Origin: Prorocentrum cordatum
Lineage: Eukaryota > Sar > Dinophyceae > Prorocentrales > Prorocentraceae
Length of the DNA: 32,500 nucleotides
Direction: 5' to 3'
NCBI GenBank assembly: GCA_963575745.1
Contig: CAUYUJ010000372.1
Location: 1-32,500, forward strand
Positions 10,150 to 18,938 of this stretch are shown here, in pieces. The notes beneath the pieces are model-generated. The model had not been told where the DNA came from. It was given only the letters and a program-made list of their open reading frames with translations, and did no database searches. Each line of letters begins with the position of its first letter. The first letter of the stretch is position 1. The position numbers were made by a program, and so were the translations under genes.

Positions 10150-11962
10150 CAGATCGCGCCTCTTCGTGCTTCCGCTTGCTCGCCCGACTTGCGCGTCCGT
10201 GGCCGACGAAGACGATGTTTTGGTGGATGCCCTCGCACCAGTGCGTGCTGAAGGTCTTCTCGTTGAGCTCCTTCTGAAAGACCTTGCCGATTGGGGGCAG
10301 CGCTGCCAAGTGGAGCTTTTCTCTGACTCCGCTACTGCGGTCAGGGTCATCCTCCCACTTGGGCATGTTCTTCGCTGGAACCCAGCGCCGAGAGATGATG
10401 GAGTCGCTTGTTCGATGCATCCAATCAGGGAGCCACTGGGGATCGTTCTTCGACGGCCTCCCTGCAAAATCAATGTTGTAGTCCGCAATGCGCACGTCGC
10501 ACGGGCCAATGGGGAGGACGTAATTCGGATGCATGACGCGTGCGCCCTTCACAATGCCTCCGAACAGGGCGGGTCCAGCCCTGAACACCACCCCCACCGG
10601 GCAGGTGCAGCTGGCTCCGCAACTGCGGCCCAATGCTGCGAGCTGCTCAGGCGGGATGTCAAACAGGCCGCACAAGAACCGCACATCATTTTTATGGATG
10701 GCAGCAACCGCGTCCTTGAAGAAAGCTGGATGCCACGCTTGTTGTTCTGTTTGCGTGATCTTGTGTTGGAGACGTTCGGTGACTGCGTGTCTGGACACGA
10801 CGGCAAAACGGATCACAGCGGCAGGATTCATCTCGGAGCCCTTCAGGCGAAAGCTCAGGATCGTGACGGCGTGGGTGGCCCCAACAACATGACCCGCAAC
10901 TGCGGTCTCTGCGATGATGTGCGGGCGCACGAGCACCAGGCCCGTCTCTCTGAACAGGGGAACCGTCGTCCAGTAAGGCTCCTCGGAGGCGTTTTTCATA
11001 GTGACAGCGTTGTCGATGGCACTCCTGAGTCCAACGCGAACGTCGTAGCTGCAAGCGCCTTCGACGTTCCCCGTGCGGAACAGCTCGGGGTCCCATACGA
11101 CGAAGACGACCGCCGCAGTTTGGTGCAAGATGCACCTGAAGACATCTTCCTTTGTTGCCACCTTCGTGATGACCACCACGTTGAACACCAAAGCGATGGT
11201 GGACGGAACCCGATTGCCGTCTGCTGTACGAAGGAATCCTTCGTTCCACTTGGGGCGTTCCCCAACGTAGTTTATCCCTGGAGGGGACCTGGTCCGCTGC
11301 TTCTTCCGCGGTGCTCCCGCATCTTCCCGCAACTGCGGTTCCGACGGAGGCCCCGCGCGACCCCGCGACTGCGGTTCTGACAGCGGCGAGTCTTCCGTGG
11401 GAGGCGGCCTTTTCCTCGGCCGCGAATCGGCCGAGGCGGTTGTCTCGGCGGCTTTCTCCTGGGAGGCGGCCTCGTCTTCGGGTTGGGCGCCTCGTTTGGA
11501 CTCGGCTGCGAGCAGCACGGCCGAGGGCGCGCTGCTCCCAGATGAGCCGCGCGCGGCACCTGGCTCGCCGGCCACCCCCGCAACTGCGGTCTCGGTGGCG
11601 GCTCCCGTCACTGCTGGTTGGTCCTGCTGCTTCGTCGGCGTCTGCGCCCGAGGCCCCCATTTTGCCTTGGGGGTCAAGTGCGCCCTGCGCAACTGCGCCT
11701 CTTCGCGCCTCCCACCAGCAGAGCTCCCACTCGCAGCGCTTATCGGCGGCGGCGGCCGATATTCGATGGCCGACCGCGAGGAGCTAGACGACTGCGGGGA
11801 GGCCTCGCGCGGCGGTCGCTCGGGGCTTCCGCTACTGCGGTCCCCCGTCGGCTCCGCGACTGCGGCATCCGCGGCAGCCCCTTGCACGCCGAGCCTTTCC
11901 CGCAGTTGCTGCTTCAGCTCGGCGAACCGCTTGTCGACCTCGGCTTTGCGACCTGGGTCCAT
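10127..11962 (-). CDS. Unrecognised protein, about 611 residues
   Basis: The ATG at 11962 starts MDPGRKAEVDKRFAELKQQL, a short coiled-coil-like helix. Residues about 30-240 are low-complexity Ser/Pro/Ala/Glu and probably disordered (RPRKRPPPTEDS). From about 240 a globular region runs to the end: INYVGERPKWNEGFLRTADG, STIALVFNVVVITKVATKED, AVVFVVWDPELF, LVLVRPHIIAE, NYVLPIGPCDVRIADYNIDF, PQWLPDWMHRTSDSIISRRW. The tail is basic (GRASRASKRKHEEARS) and the stop lies within the dyad cluster. Alternating hydrophobic strands suggest an alpha/beta fold, but no family or catalytic motif is recognised. Upstream is a pyrimidine-rich tract on the coding strand. The reading frame is intact. Confidence 0.65.
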   Translation of the reverse strand: MDPGRKAEVDKRFAELKQQLRERLGVQGAAADAAVAEPTGDRSSGSPERPPREASPQSSSSSRSAIEYRPPPPISAASGSSAGGRREEAQLRRAHLTPKAKWGPRAQTPTKQQDQPAVTGAATETAVAGVAGEPGAARGSSGSSAPSAVLLAAESKRGAQPEDEAASQEKAAETTASADSRPRKRPPPTEDSPLSEPQSRGRAGPPSEPQLREDAGAPRKKQRTRSPPGINYVGERPKWNEGFLRTADGNRVPSTIALVFNVVVITKVATKEDVFRCILHQTAAVVFVVWDPELFRTGNVEGACSYDVRVGLRSAIDNAVTMKNASEEPYWTTVPLFRETGLVLVRPHIIAETAVAGHVVGATHAVTILSFRLKGSEMNPAAVIRFAVVSRHAVTERLQHKITQTEQQAWHPAFFKDAVAAIHKNDVRFLCGLFDIPPEQLAALGRSCGASCTCPVGVVFRAGPALFGGIVKGARVMHPNYVLPIGPCDVRIADYNIDFAGRPSKNDPQWLPDWMHRTSDSIISRRWVPAKNMPKWEDDPDRSSGVREKLHLAALPPIGKVFQKELNEKTFSTHWCEGIHQNIVFVGHGRASRASKRKHEEARSAAVADER

Positions 11963-12028
11963 GGCGTGGCCGCGCGCGGCCCCCGTCCGACGGGGGAACT
12001 GCGGCCGGCTTGGGAGAGGAACGGGCAA

Positions 12029-12330
12029 CGAGGGAGACGGCGGGGATGAGGACGAGGAAGGCGAAGAGGAGGATGGAGAGGACGCGACGGAAGAGGATGG
12101 CGCGAAGAGCTCAGACGAGGGTGAAAGGAGCAAGGGGACTGCGACGAGGATGACGGGGCAGAAACGGAGGAGGAGGAATCAACAAAGTCCGCAACTGCGG
12201 CCCTCGGGGGGGACTGCGACGAGGACGACGGGAAATGACTCGGCCAACGGAGGCGGGCTACGGCCAACGGAAGGAACTGCGACGAGGAGGAAAGGCGGAG
12301 GGAGGAGACTGCGACGAGGACGACGGGGAA
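12029..12330 (-). promoter_or_regulatory. Pyrimidine-rich tract (coding strand) before the gene at 11962
   Basis: The plus strand is GAGGACGAGGAAGG-type repeat, so the coding strand is TCCTCGTCCTC-type. It begins about 70 bp before the ATG at 11962. It has the same position and composition as the tracts before the other gene starts and could serve as a trans-splice acceptor tract or be simple repeat. Confidence 0.35.
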
Positions 12331-12383
12331 GGGGCGACGAGGACGACGAACAACTGCGGATCCATCTGTTTAAGTACCTGTCT

Positions 12384-12626
12384 CCGCAACTGCGGCCGCG
12401 CTAATTAACGTCACGAGTGCTTCAACGGAGGTGATGCGCGCCCGAAGCACCTAATTACAGCGGTCAGTCGTGGGAGCGCCGCAACTGCGGCCAAGCTGTA
12501 TGAAGTCGCTAGAAGGCAGCGCCGCAACTGCGGCCGAAAGCGCGCATAGTGAGTCAAACGAGCGCGGCGTCACGCGATCGGTTTCCGCAACTGCGGTTCC
12601 ATGGCTGCGCAATCCCGCAACTGCGG
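12384..12626 (+). repeat. Spacer cluster of five dyad copies with a small inverted repeat
   Basis: Exact dyads at 12384, 12479, 12522, 12585 and 12615 lie just past the stop of the Gly-rich gene at 12629. TAATTA motifs are at 12402-12407 and 12452-12457. GTGCTTC (12417-12423) and GAAGCAC (12444-12450) form a small inverted repeat that resembles the arms of the foldback palindrome at 6329-6513, perhaps a remnant of one. Confidence 0.8.
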
Positions 12627-12628
12627 TG

Positions 12629-13795
12629 TCAAGGCTGCGCGGACCACCGCGGTTGCAGCTGCGCCCCCTTGCTCGCGTCGAACCGCCCAGGATTCGGATG
12701 GGCGTGCAGCATCTTCCAGAACGTGAACGTTCCGTGGCCATCGCTCTTGCCGAGACCTGCCCTCGGGCCCCGCACGGGATGCGAGTGCGGCTCCACCTCA
12801 TACGTGTTGAACTTCGGGCTAGACCAGGATGGGTGGACGCGAATGCCCGAGCCGTCGTCGCGGATGAGGACGAAATCCCACTGGGGCAGAGGGATTCTTT
12901 GCGCCTGTCCTCTGTCCACCCCTTTCGTGTGCCTCATGTTGTCGAGACTGCTAGGGCACGGGCGGCACTCGCAGCGGACCAACCCGCGACTGCGGTCATT
13001 GTCAGGGCCGCACACGACGCGCAGCATTGTAGGTCCATCCATCTGCGCGACCATCTCCTGCCAAGACCACGGCACTTTGACAGTGTGGTCCCAGTCCCAA
13101 TCCCTGTTGTCCTGCGCCTTCCCCTTTGCGCGGTACTTAAGGATCTTCGAAATTTCCTCCGCAACTGCGGTACCTCCGAAGACGGGCGTGCGGCTGCCGA
13201 AAGGGTTTTCTCGGTCTTCGTACTCGTCTCGGAACCACTTCAAGGCCGCGTTGTGCTGCTTATAATTGCCGTTCCAGTTCGCCCTGAAGTTCTCGAAGAA
13301 TTCCAACTTGAAAATTGGCAGCGGCTCATTGCGCACAATTTGAAACAGCGCAACTGCGCCTTGTTCTTCGCGCCCTGGGGGAAGCAGGGGACCGCCTCCT
13401 TTGCCCGCCGCTGTTGCGGCCGCGGGCTCCGCGGCAGGAGAACCTGCCGAGGCACTCGAGCGGCCACCTTCCCATGCATTCCACCAGCCACCCTCGTCGT
13501 CCCACCAGCGGGCGCCCTCCATTCCCCAACCCTCGCATCCGTTGCCGCCCCATCCGCCGCCCTCCCATCCGCGACTGCGGTCACTTCCGTCGCCGCCATC
13601 CTGCGCTTTTCCTCTCCATCCGCCAAGAGAATCTCCGCCGCCCCAGCCGCCACTGCGGTCACCTCCGCCGCCGTATCCGCCACTGCGGCCGCCCCAACCC
13701 CCACTTGTTCCCCAACCGCCGCCGCTGCTCTTTGAAGAATCCGCAACTGCGGCCCGTGTTTCCTCTTCCGCTTTGTCATCCCACCCTGCACGCAT
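12629..13795 (-). CDS. Gly/Trp-rich protein with a conserved-looking C-terminal region, unrecognised
   Basis: The first in-frame ATG is at 13795 (MRAGWDDKAEEETRAAVADS); the open frame extends upstream without an ATG to about 14020, so an upstream exon is possible. Residues about 25-120 are GGWGG, GGYGGGGDRSGGWGG repeats with aromatic residues, typical of flexible or RNA-binding low-complexity regions. From about 150: ALFQIVRNEPLPIFKLEFFENFRANWNGNYKQHNAALKWF, VKVPWSWQEMVAQMDGPTMLRVVCGPDND, QWDFVLIRDDGSGIRVHPSW, GLGKSDGHGTFTFWKMLHAHP. This ordered part has no family I recognise. Dyads in it encode AAVAD (13741) and TAVAE (13159). It is the first gene of the block in transcription order. Confidence 0.6.
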   Translation of the reverse strand: MRAGWDDKAEEETRAAVADSSKSSGGGWGTSGGWGGRSGGYGGGGDRSGGWGGGDSLGGWRGKAQDGGDGSDRSRGWEGGGWGGNGCEGWGMEGARWWDDEGGWWNAWEGGRSSASAGSPAAEPAAATAAGKGGGPLLPPGREEQGAVALFQIVRNEPLPIFKLEFFENFRANWNGNYKQHNAALKWFRDEYEDRENPFGSRTPVFGGTAVAEEISKILKYRAKGKAQDNRDWDWDHTVKVPWSWQEMVAQMDGPTMLRVVCGPDNDRSRGLVRCECRPCPSSLDNMRHTKGVDRGQAQRIPLPQWDFVLIRDDGSGIRVHPSWSSPKFNTYEVEPHSHPVRGPRAGLGKSDGHGTFTFWKMLHAHPNPGRFDASKGAQLQPRWSAQP

Positions 13796-14079
13796 CTCTG
13801 CCCCGACTGCAGGCCGCGGAGGCGGGCGCGAGCCCGCCCAACCGCCGTGAAACCTACCGTCGGCGCGGGCTTGAGCCGAACGTGCATGGAGGAGGAGGAT
13901 GAGGAGGAGGAGGGTGAATGTGAGGAGGATGATGCGTTCCTGGAGGTGTGCCTTCGCGTGCAACACAAGAGCCCTGAGAATTCCTGAGGCCCCTCCAACA
14001 GCCAAGGACGCGGATGACAAGAAAGTCGAGAAGATTGGGAACCGATTGAGGATTAAGAGGCGTGCGACGAAAGGGATGA

Positions 14080-14540
14080 TGATGACGAAGAGGAAGATCA
14101 GTGAAGGGGAGGAGCGGACAGGAATTATGGAGGAGTGATAGCAGAGGAGGAAGAGGGGGAAGGGGGAGGAGGAGAAGGAGGAGGAGGAGGGAGAGGAAAA
14201 GGGGGAGGAGGAGGAGGAGGAAGAAGGTGAGGAGGAGGAGGAGGAGGAGGAGGAGGAGGAGAGGAGGAGGAGGAGGAGGAGGAGGAAGAGGAGGAGGACG
14301 ACGACGACGAGGAGGAGGAGGAGGAGGAGAGGGAGAAGGAGAACGGGGACAGGAGGACAAGGACGGAGAAATATAACAAATGAGGGGGAGGAGGCGGAGG
14401 AGGAGGAGGACGAGGAGGAGAAGCAGGAAGAGGAGGAGGAGAGGGGGGAGGAAGAGTGCGCGTGAGACTGGGAGAACGAGGTAATTAATTAGAGAGGGAA
14501 CGGGGGAGGAGGGAGGACAAGGAAGAGCATACAGCGACGA
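14080..14540. repeat. Long GGA/GAGGAG purine tract
   Basis: About 450 bp of nearly pure plus-strand purines (GGAGGAGGAGG, with a short GACGACGACG at 14297-14312). It lies before the Gly-rich gene, giving the coding strand a very long C/T tract. Open frames in it encode only Arg/Gly or Ser/Pro/Leu runs. A GTAATTAATTAG motif follows at 14481-14492. Confidence 0.85.
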
Positions 14541-14590
14541 GAAGAGGAGAAGGAACAGACGAAGGCTCCTGCTGATCGCATTTCCGCATC

Positions 14591-14664
14591 GTTCAATGCA
14601 GTGCCGGGGCACTGCTTTGAACGACTGGTGATGTTCAAAGCAGTTCCCCGGCACTGTGTTCCAT
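14591..14664. repeat. Two diverged palindromes of the foldback family at the right end of the dyad block
   Basis: 14591-14622 (GTTCAATGCAGTGCC...) and 14633-14664 (GTTCAAAGCAGTTCC...) are relatives of the 34-bp palindrome inside the element at 6303-6539. No dyad of the 12-bp family occurs in this orientation to the right of here, so these mark the right edge of the block to within about 850 bp. Confidence 0.65.
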
Positions 14665-16700
14665 CGTCGCCGTTATAAGGGCTATTGGATTAATGCCCTC
14701 GGGTCGGGCGGTCTCGCCAGGTCCTGGGCCCAGGGCATCACAGATCGACAAAGAGCTTTGGCCTGTAGGGCTCCAGAGTTGATCTTTCCCGATGCCGCAA
14801 CTTTTTGGGCGCGGTCGGACCTCAAGGTTGCGCACTGACGCAGCCCCTGGCAAGCAGCCCCTGCCATCACCGGGTCCCCGGGGTACCTGAGGCCCTGGAC
14901 ACTGCAACTTCTCACAGGCACCGGGCGCTCTCGCCCGGCTTCCAACCCTGGGACCGTCACCGATCGGTCCGGCTCGGGAAAGGCCTCTGGCCAATGAGGC
15001 CTCAGAGGGCGTGGCCCGTGATTTGCAGCGAGGCTGCAATTCGTCGCCGCGTCGGCTCTCAGGGTGGTCCAAGGCGGCCTCAGCACCCCAGCGCTGGGGC
15101 GCGGAGCGCCACTCGGGGGGCCGCCAGAGGCGGCGCGTCGAGAGTGCTGAGACCGCCCCGGGGGGGGGTTCTTCCCCCGGGGGCCTGCCGGGCAATCTGC
15201 CGCTGCCCCTCGGGAAGGCGACAGCCCCTCTCGCGCGAGCAAGGCCCCCACCCTGCAGCCTCACAGCGTGTGGAGGGGACGAACGCGGGGGCCATGTCCA
15301 AGACGGAGCGCGGACACGTCGTGTCCATCTCGGCCACCGTCGATCTTGGTCAGCGTCACTTCGTGGTCATCTCCACGGATCGGAGACGGCTGGCGTGGAC
15401 CATGACCCCGAGCGGCACGGAGAAGATCCCGCGACTTCTTGGCCATGGTCCCCGTGCTTCTTCCCTCGAGCAAGGCCGAGAAAGACGAATCGCAGCCGGA
15501 CAGCCATGGCTACCTTTAGGTCGGGCGTGTCCCCTGCAGGCGGACTTTGGAGAAAAAAAGAAAGTACCCCAAGAAGTATTCAGACATATGCAGAAATAGC
15601 CCCCCCAAAATGTCTCCAACCTATTCTTTAAAACAATGTTTGGATCTTCCTCCTGCAGGGGGACAGGCCCCACTTGAAAATTCCTCCAGGGGGCTGTCTG
15701 GGGGCAAGTCCGCGCTGTGGTGGGCAGGACAAGGGCCGACCGTCGCGCCCAACAAAGGCACAGCGCAGTGCCTCGCAGGACTCCGGGGGACCGCAGAGGA
15801 CACCGGCGGGCATCATTCTTGGAGTCCCGAAGCGGTGCGGTGACAGCCCGTGCGGTGACCTCGAAATCCCCCACGAACTGACCGCACGGTCCGTCAGCGC
15901 ACGGTTTTGGGACCCTGGAGGCTCCAGTCGCCCGAGACATCCTCGGAGAACCGCCCGAGTCCCAAAACCGTGCGGTGACACCGAATCCCCACCGGCTCAC
16001 CACACGGTGTGGTCACCACCCCGTCTGGGGGCCCCCGATCATTGGGCAGGGACCGAACGTCCAGGCCGAAGACGGCAAGAAACCGCCCGCTGAATGTTTT
16101 GGCACAACGCGAGCACGTCTGGGGAGGGACCCAGGGAGACCTCGGCAGGATGTTTTGGCCCACTGGCCCCATGGACTATCTGGAGAGGAATGCCCTGCTC
16201 TTCGCATTCGGGGGCAACTCTACGCTGCAGGCGGTAGAACCGTGACGCTGAGCAGTGTCAGCGGTGCGTTGCACGCCGGCCCATTCCGGTAGCTGAATGA
16301 GGAAGAGGAGAAGACGGGCGGGTCAAGGCAGGGCGCGACAAAATCCACTTCTCCGAATTTTCTGGTTCGGAACATGCAAACACGCTGGTGCCGTCTTGCA
16401 CGTATTCTCATCGCGCGTTTCGCGCAACTTATCGACATGACATACAGGTATCCCGCTTCGCAAGTCTTATGCTTAAGAAGGAGGGCGACGATTTCAAGGG
16501 AATTGCGTAATAATGCGTAGCGAATGTCTCTCAACGCCGGCCGTAGCGGTTGGCAGGTAACCTGAACCTACAAGCCCGTGCGTGGGCTGCTAACACGCGA
16601 CAGCCCGAAGGAACTCGCTGTAGAAAGGACCAGGAGACTGAGGAGGGTGAGCACTTGCGAGGAACCATCACGGTTTTGCGCGACCAGGTTACAGGAGCAT
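14665..16700. other. No recognisable gene; GC-rich sequence with palindromes
   Basis: The open frames here are rich in Pro, Arg, Gly and Ala on all strands and show no family features. No tRNA or rRNA is recognisable. Short palindromic G/C runs are frequent (for example CCCCGGGGGGG at 15152-15180). The motif GTGCGGTGAC occurs at about 15834, 15850 and 15970. Confidence 0.5.
15893..15979. repeat. Inverted repeat with 21-bp arms
   Basis: 15893-15913 and 15959-15979 are inverted copies with 20 of 21 bases matching (core GCACGGTTTTGGGAC), separated by 45 bp. It could form a stem-loop or be the ends of a short insertion; no function is evident. Confidence 0.8.
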
Positions 16701-16711
16701 GTACAAGCTTT

Positions 16712-17437
16712 TCATACGTATTGCACTGCGAACTTCTGTGCCACCGATGCCGGGAACGCGCCCTCGGCTTTGCGACTGATGTGCACGCATGCCTCTGAGC
16801 TATCAGTGCTGTTGGACACAGGGATAACTTTGACCACATCGCCATCAATCGTGACGTTCACGTTATCCGAGGCATTCACGGCGAATCCATTCGGGTAACT
16901 GAAGGCGGTGCTGGCGAATATCTCGGTGGGCGCATCGATAGTAGTGTCCACTTGGAAGCAAAACGTGAAATACTTCGTCTGAGGGTCGAAGGACATATTT
17001 AATGGTTTCCCAGCCACTGCCTGAGCATACGTACGAGCCCAAGATTCGGCCTCAGTGCCATTCTCCATATTGAAATTCCAATCCATCCAAGAGAACAAGT
17101 GATCGTCAAGCTGCTTCATGTTGACCTCACACTCCGACTGGACTCCATTGCATTGCATGCCTTCTGTCATCATCGCAGCACCGCCGATGCGTTGCACGAG
17201 ATGTTCGACAGCCCGCCAGACGAGACTGGCGACTGTGACGTCACACACAATGGTCTGCAACAGTGGATGCTCGTCGTAGGATGACAAGAACGAGTGGCAA
17301 TAGTAATGATAAGAGAACGCACTACGATTCCTGTATACGTCTCCTCCAGGAACGTGGCGGAAACCCGAGCCAAAAACGCTGCCATCGAAAATCATACCGT
17401 GCGTGGTCGGCTCATAGAAAAGAATCCGCAGTCGCGG
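16712..17437 (-). CDS. Exon 2 of an endoglycoceramidase-like GH5 glycosidase
   Basis: The frame reads ILFYEPTTHGMIFDGSVFGS, then FRHVPGGDVYRNRSAFSYHY, YCHSFLSSYDEHPLLQ, IGGAAMMTEGMQC, LFSWMDWNF, and ends ...AQKFAVQYV with TGA at 16712. This matches the second half of endoglycoceramidases (glycoside hydrolase family 5), enzymes that cleave between the oligosaccharide and ceramide of glycosphingolipids. MMTEGMQ holds the expected nucleophile Glu, and YEPTT, SYHYYC and SWMDW fit conserved positions of the barrel. The last 90 residues (TKYFTFCFQVDTTIDAPTEI...VNVTIDGDVVKVIP) look like the C-terminal beta-sandwich. The start is an AG at 17438-17439 (minus strand); a dyad variant CCGCGACTGCGG follows at once. 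The exact junction is uncertain by a few codons. Exon 1 is at 19721-20500. Confidence 0.8.
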   Translation of the reverse strand, partial: PRLRILFYEPTTHGMIFDGSVFGSGFRHVPGGDVYRNRSAFSYHYYCHSFLSSYDEHPLLQTIVCDVTVASLVWRAVEHLVQRIGGAAMMTEGMQCNGVQSECEVNMKQLDDHLFSWMDWNFNMENGTEAESWARTYAQAVAGKPLNMSFDPQTKYFTFCFQVDTTIDAPTEIFASTAFSYPNGFAVNASDNVNVTIDGDVVKVIPVSNSTDSSEACVHISRKAEGAFPASVAQKFAVQYV

Positions 17438-17599
17438 CTGCACCGCCGCAGTTGGGTGTGCGCAGAGATTCCTGCCGATGCAAGGTGTCAGCCAACTTGT
17501 GCTGATTTCCTGCCGATCCGTCATCGTTGCGGCCCATCTCGGGCCTTCGAAGATTGCGTCGACGAGGGCAGCGGCGCGCTGCAGGAAGGCCGAGGAAGA

Positions 17600-17800
17600 A
17601 GAGGACGACAACGAGCACGGGGGGCACGCGCGAGTGCGAGTGCGACGACGGCGTCGACGAGCGCGACGACGACGCGCGACGAGCGCGACGACGACCAGGA
17701 CGACAACCACAACGACGACGCGGGCCGACGTACGACGACGACGTAAGAGGACCGACGACGACCGACGACGACGTACGACGACATCGCGACCTCCTGCTGG
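17600..17800. repeat. CGA/GACGAC-rich simple repeat
   Basis: Irregular GACGACGACG and GCGACGACGAC units inside the intron. Frames through it encode Arg/Val/Ser runs and are not real genes. Confidence 0.8.
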
Positions 17801-18280
17801 TCGCGTTCCTCCTCCGGGTTCCAGGGGTTCAAACGATCTCCACGGTCTCCGCGGTGCGCGGGCTGTCGTGAGCCCGGCGCGCCTCTCGCGCCTGCTCCCC
17901 CCTTTCCCTCCGCCCAACGACTCCGACGACGCTCGAGGGCGACTTGCGACGACGAGTGCGATAACGTTCGCCGACGACTTCGTGAACGAATCCTTCCCTT
18001 TCCCTCCCTCCTGCGCCCTGCGCCTCCCTCCTCTCCTCCCTCCCTCCTGCGCTTCCCTCCCGATTTCGATTCCGATCCGTCTCGGCGCGATGCGGCTTCC
18101 GAATGCCATCATCGCCGCCGCCATCGCCACCGCCATCACAAACGGCATTGCCTGCTGCCATTTTAGATCCGATTTGCTCCTTTGCGGCCGCATCAGCCGG
18201 TGCGTTCGAGAACCTCTGCGCCTGCGTGCAGCTGCAGACGCATGAGCTTCCGCTGCACGACGCTCTAATTGTGCTCGTTT

Positions 18281-18334
18281 CTAATTGTTCCTGGCCCCCT
18301 AGTGGCCAGAAAGAGGCCAGGATAGAACAATTAG
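18281..18334. repeat. Inverted repeat with an asymmetric bulge
   Basis: CTAATTGTTC-CTGGCC (18281-18296) faces GGCCAGGATAGAACAATTAG (18314-18334, read with one base slack); the arms match except for a 4-base insertion. It lies within the GH5 intron. Confidence 0.7.
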
Positions 18335-18366
18335 ACATGAAAGGGAACATTCGAAGAATTAGAAAT

Positions 18367-18399
18367 GAACGGTGTGTACGGCTGCAAAGCACACCGTTC
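18367..18399. repeat. Perfect 10-bp stem-loop
   Basis: GAACGGTGTG (18367-18376) and CACACCGTTC (18390-18399) are perfect inverted copies around a 13-base loop, in the intron. Confidence 0.75.
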
Positions 18400-18459
18400 C
18401 TGTCGTGGGGTCTGCCGTAAGGTTCACCGAATGGCACCTGGTGGTCTCTGCCCGGCGTG

Positions 18460-18497
18460 CTCTCTCTCTCTCTCTCTCCCTCTCTCTTCTTTTTTTT

Positions 18498-18530
<33 letters not shown>
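18460..18530. repeat. CT microsatellite with a T-run
   Basis: Two (CT)n stretches flank about 14 T residues. It lies within the GH5 intron, on the non-coding strand of that gene. Confidence 0.95.
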
Positions 18531-18532
<2 letters not shown>

Positions 18533-18938
18533 CCAACGCTACGATTAGCACGTGGCCGGCCTCGACGGAGGCTGCATCTCGGATTGGGGTCCATGCAAAA
18601 AAAACGCTGCTTGCCTCCAAGGTGCCCTGGGTTTCGTGGGCATGGGTGGTTTTGCCACGGAAAGCATGACGCTCCCAAACCAGCAAGCAACGGACGTCCT
18701 GGGGTCTCAGAGTTGGGTTTCTTGTGGAAAGTTTCTTGTGGTCGAGCCCCTACTGCGCGCTTCGGCCCGTGGCATCCTGACGGCCCAGGCACCACTCAAT
18801 CGCTACGCCGTCGGCTTCATCGCCATGGTGCAAGCGAACATCGGAAAAAAAAACACGCAAGCGTTCCGTTCGCACTGTCTGGGTGCGTCCGGCCAAAGTG
18901 CAGGCGCGCTCACCGGCGATCTTCCAAGGCGTGATTGC

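Larger units (their letters stand above)
112..13752 (+). repeat. Dispersed 12-bp dyad CCGCAACTGCGG, 41 exact copies in one orientation
   Basis: Exact copies start at 112, 220, 578, 659, 1018, 1401, 1870, 2104, 2297, 2641, 2769, 3392, 3666, 4242, 4461, 4485, 5109, 5137, 5885, 6188, 6928, 7660, 8611, 8996, 9954, 9982, 10019, 10096, 10138, 10617, 10894, 11327, 11578, 12189, 12384, 12479, 12522, 12585, 12615, 13159 and 13741. About 20 more differ only at base 5 (C, G or T), for example 1677 and 2219, giving CCGC-NACT-GCGG: two 4-bp arms around four bases. All read this way on the plus strand; no exact reverse copy was found. On the coding strand (CCGCAGTTGCGG) the copies encode PQLR, AVA or RSCG depending on frame. 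Bases on either side are not conserved. Counted by eye, so a few may be missed. Confidence 0.95.

Noticed and set aside
10118-12404. Plus-strand open frames of 420 and 335 codons
   Set aside because: Shadows of the minus-strand gene at 10127-11962 and of the purine tract.
112-13752. CRISPR-like array or bacterial dispersed palindrome (HIP1 or REP)
   Set aside because: Spacing is irregular, copies lie inside genes, the motif differs from those families, and the sequence is dinoflagellate.
13869-13880. CTTGAGCC as a second spliced-leader relic
   Set aside because: Only 8 bases match and the following bases diverge from the leader.
14665-16300. Possible rRNA or structured RNA gene because of high GC and palindromes
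   Set aside because: No recognisable rRNA core sequence or tRNA fold was seen.
16712-18193. Full 493-codon frame as one protein
   Set aside because: Only the part from about 17437 down matches GH5; the upstream part is CGA repeat and intron sequence.
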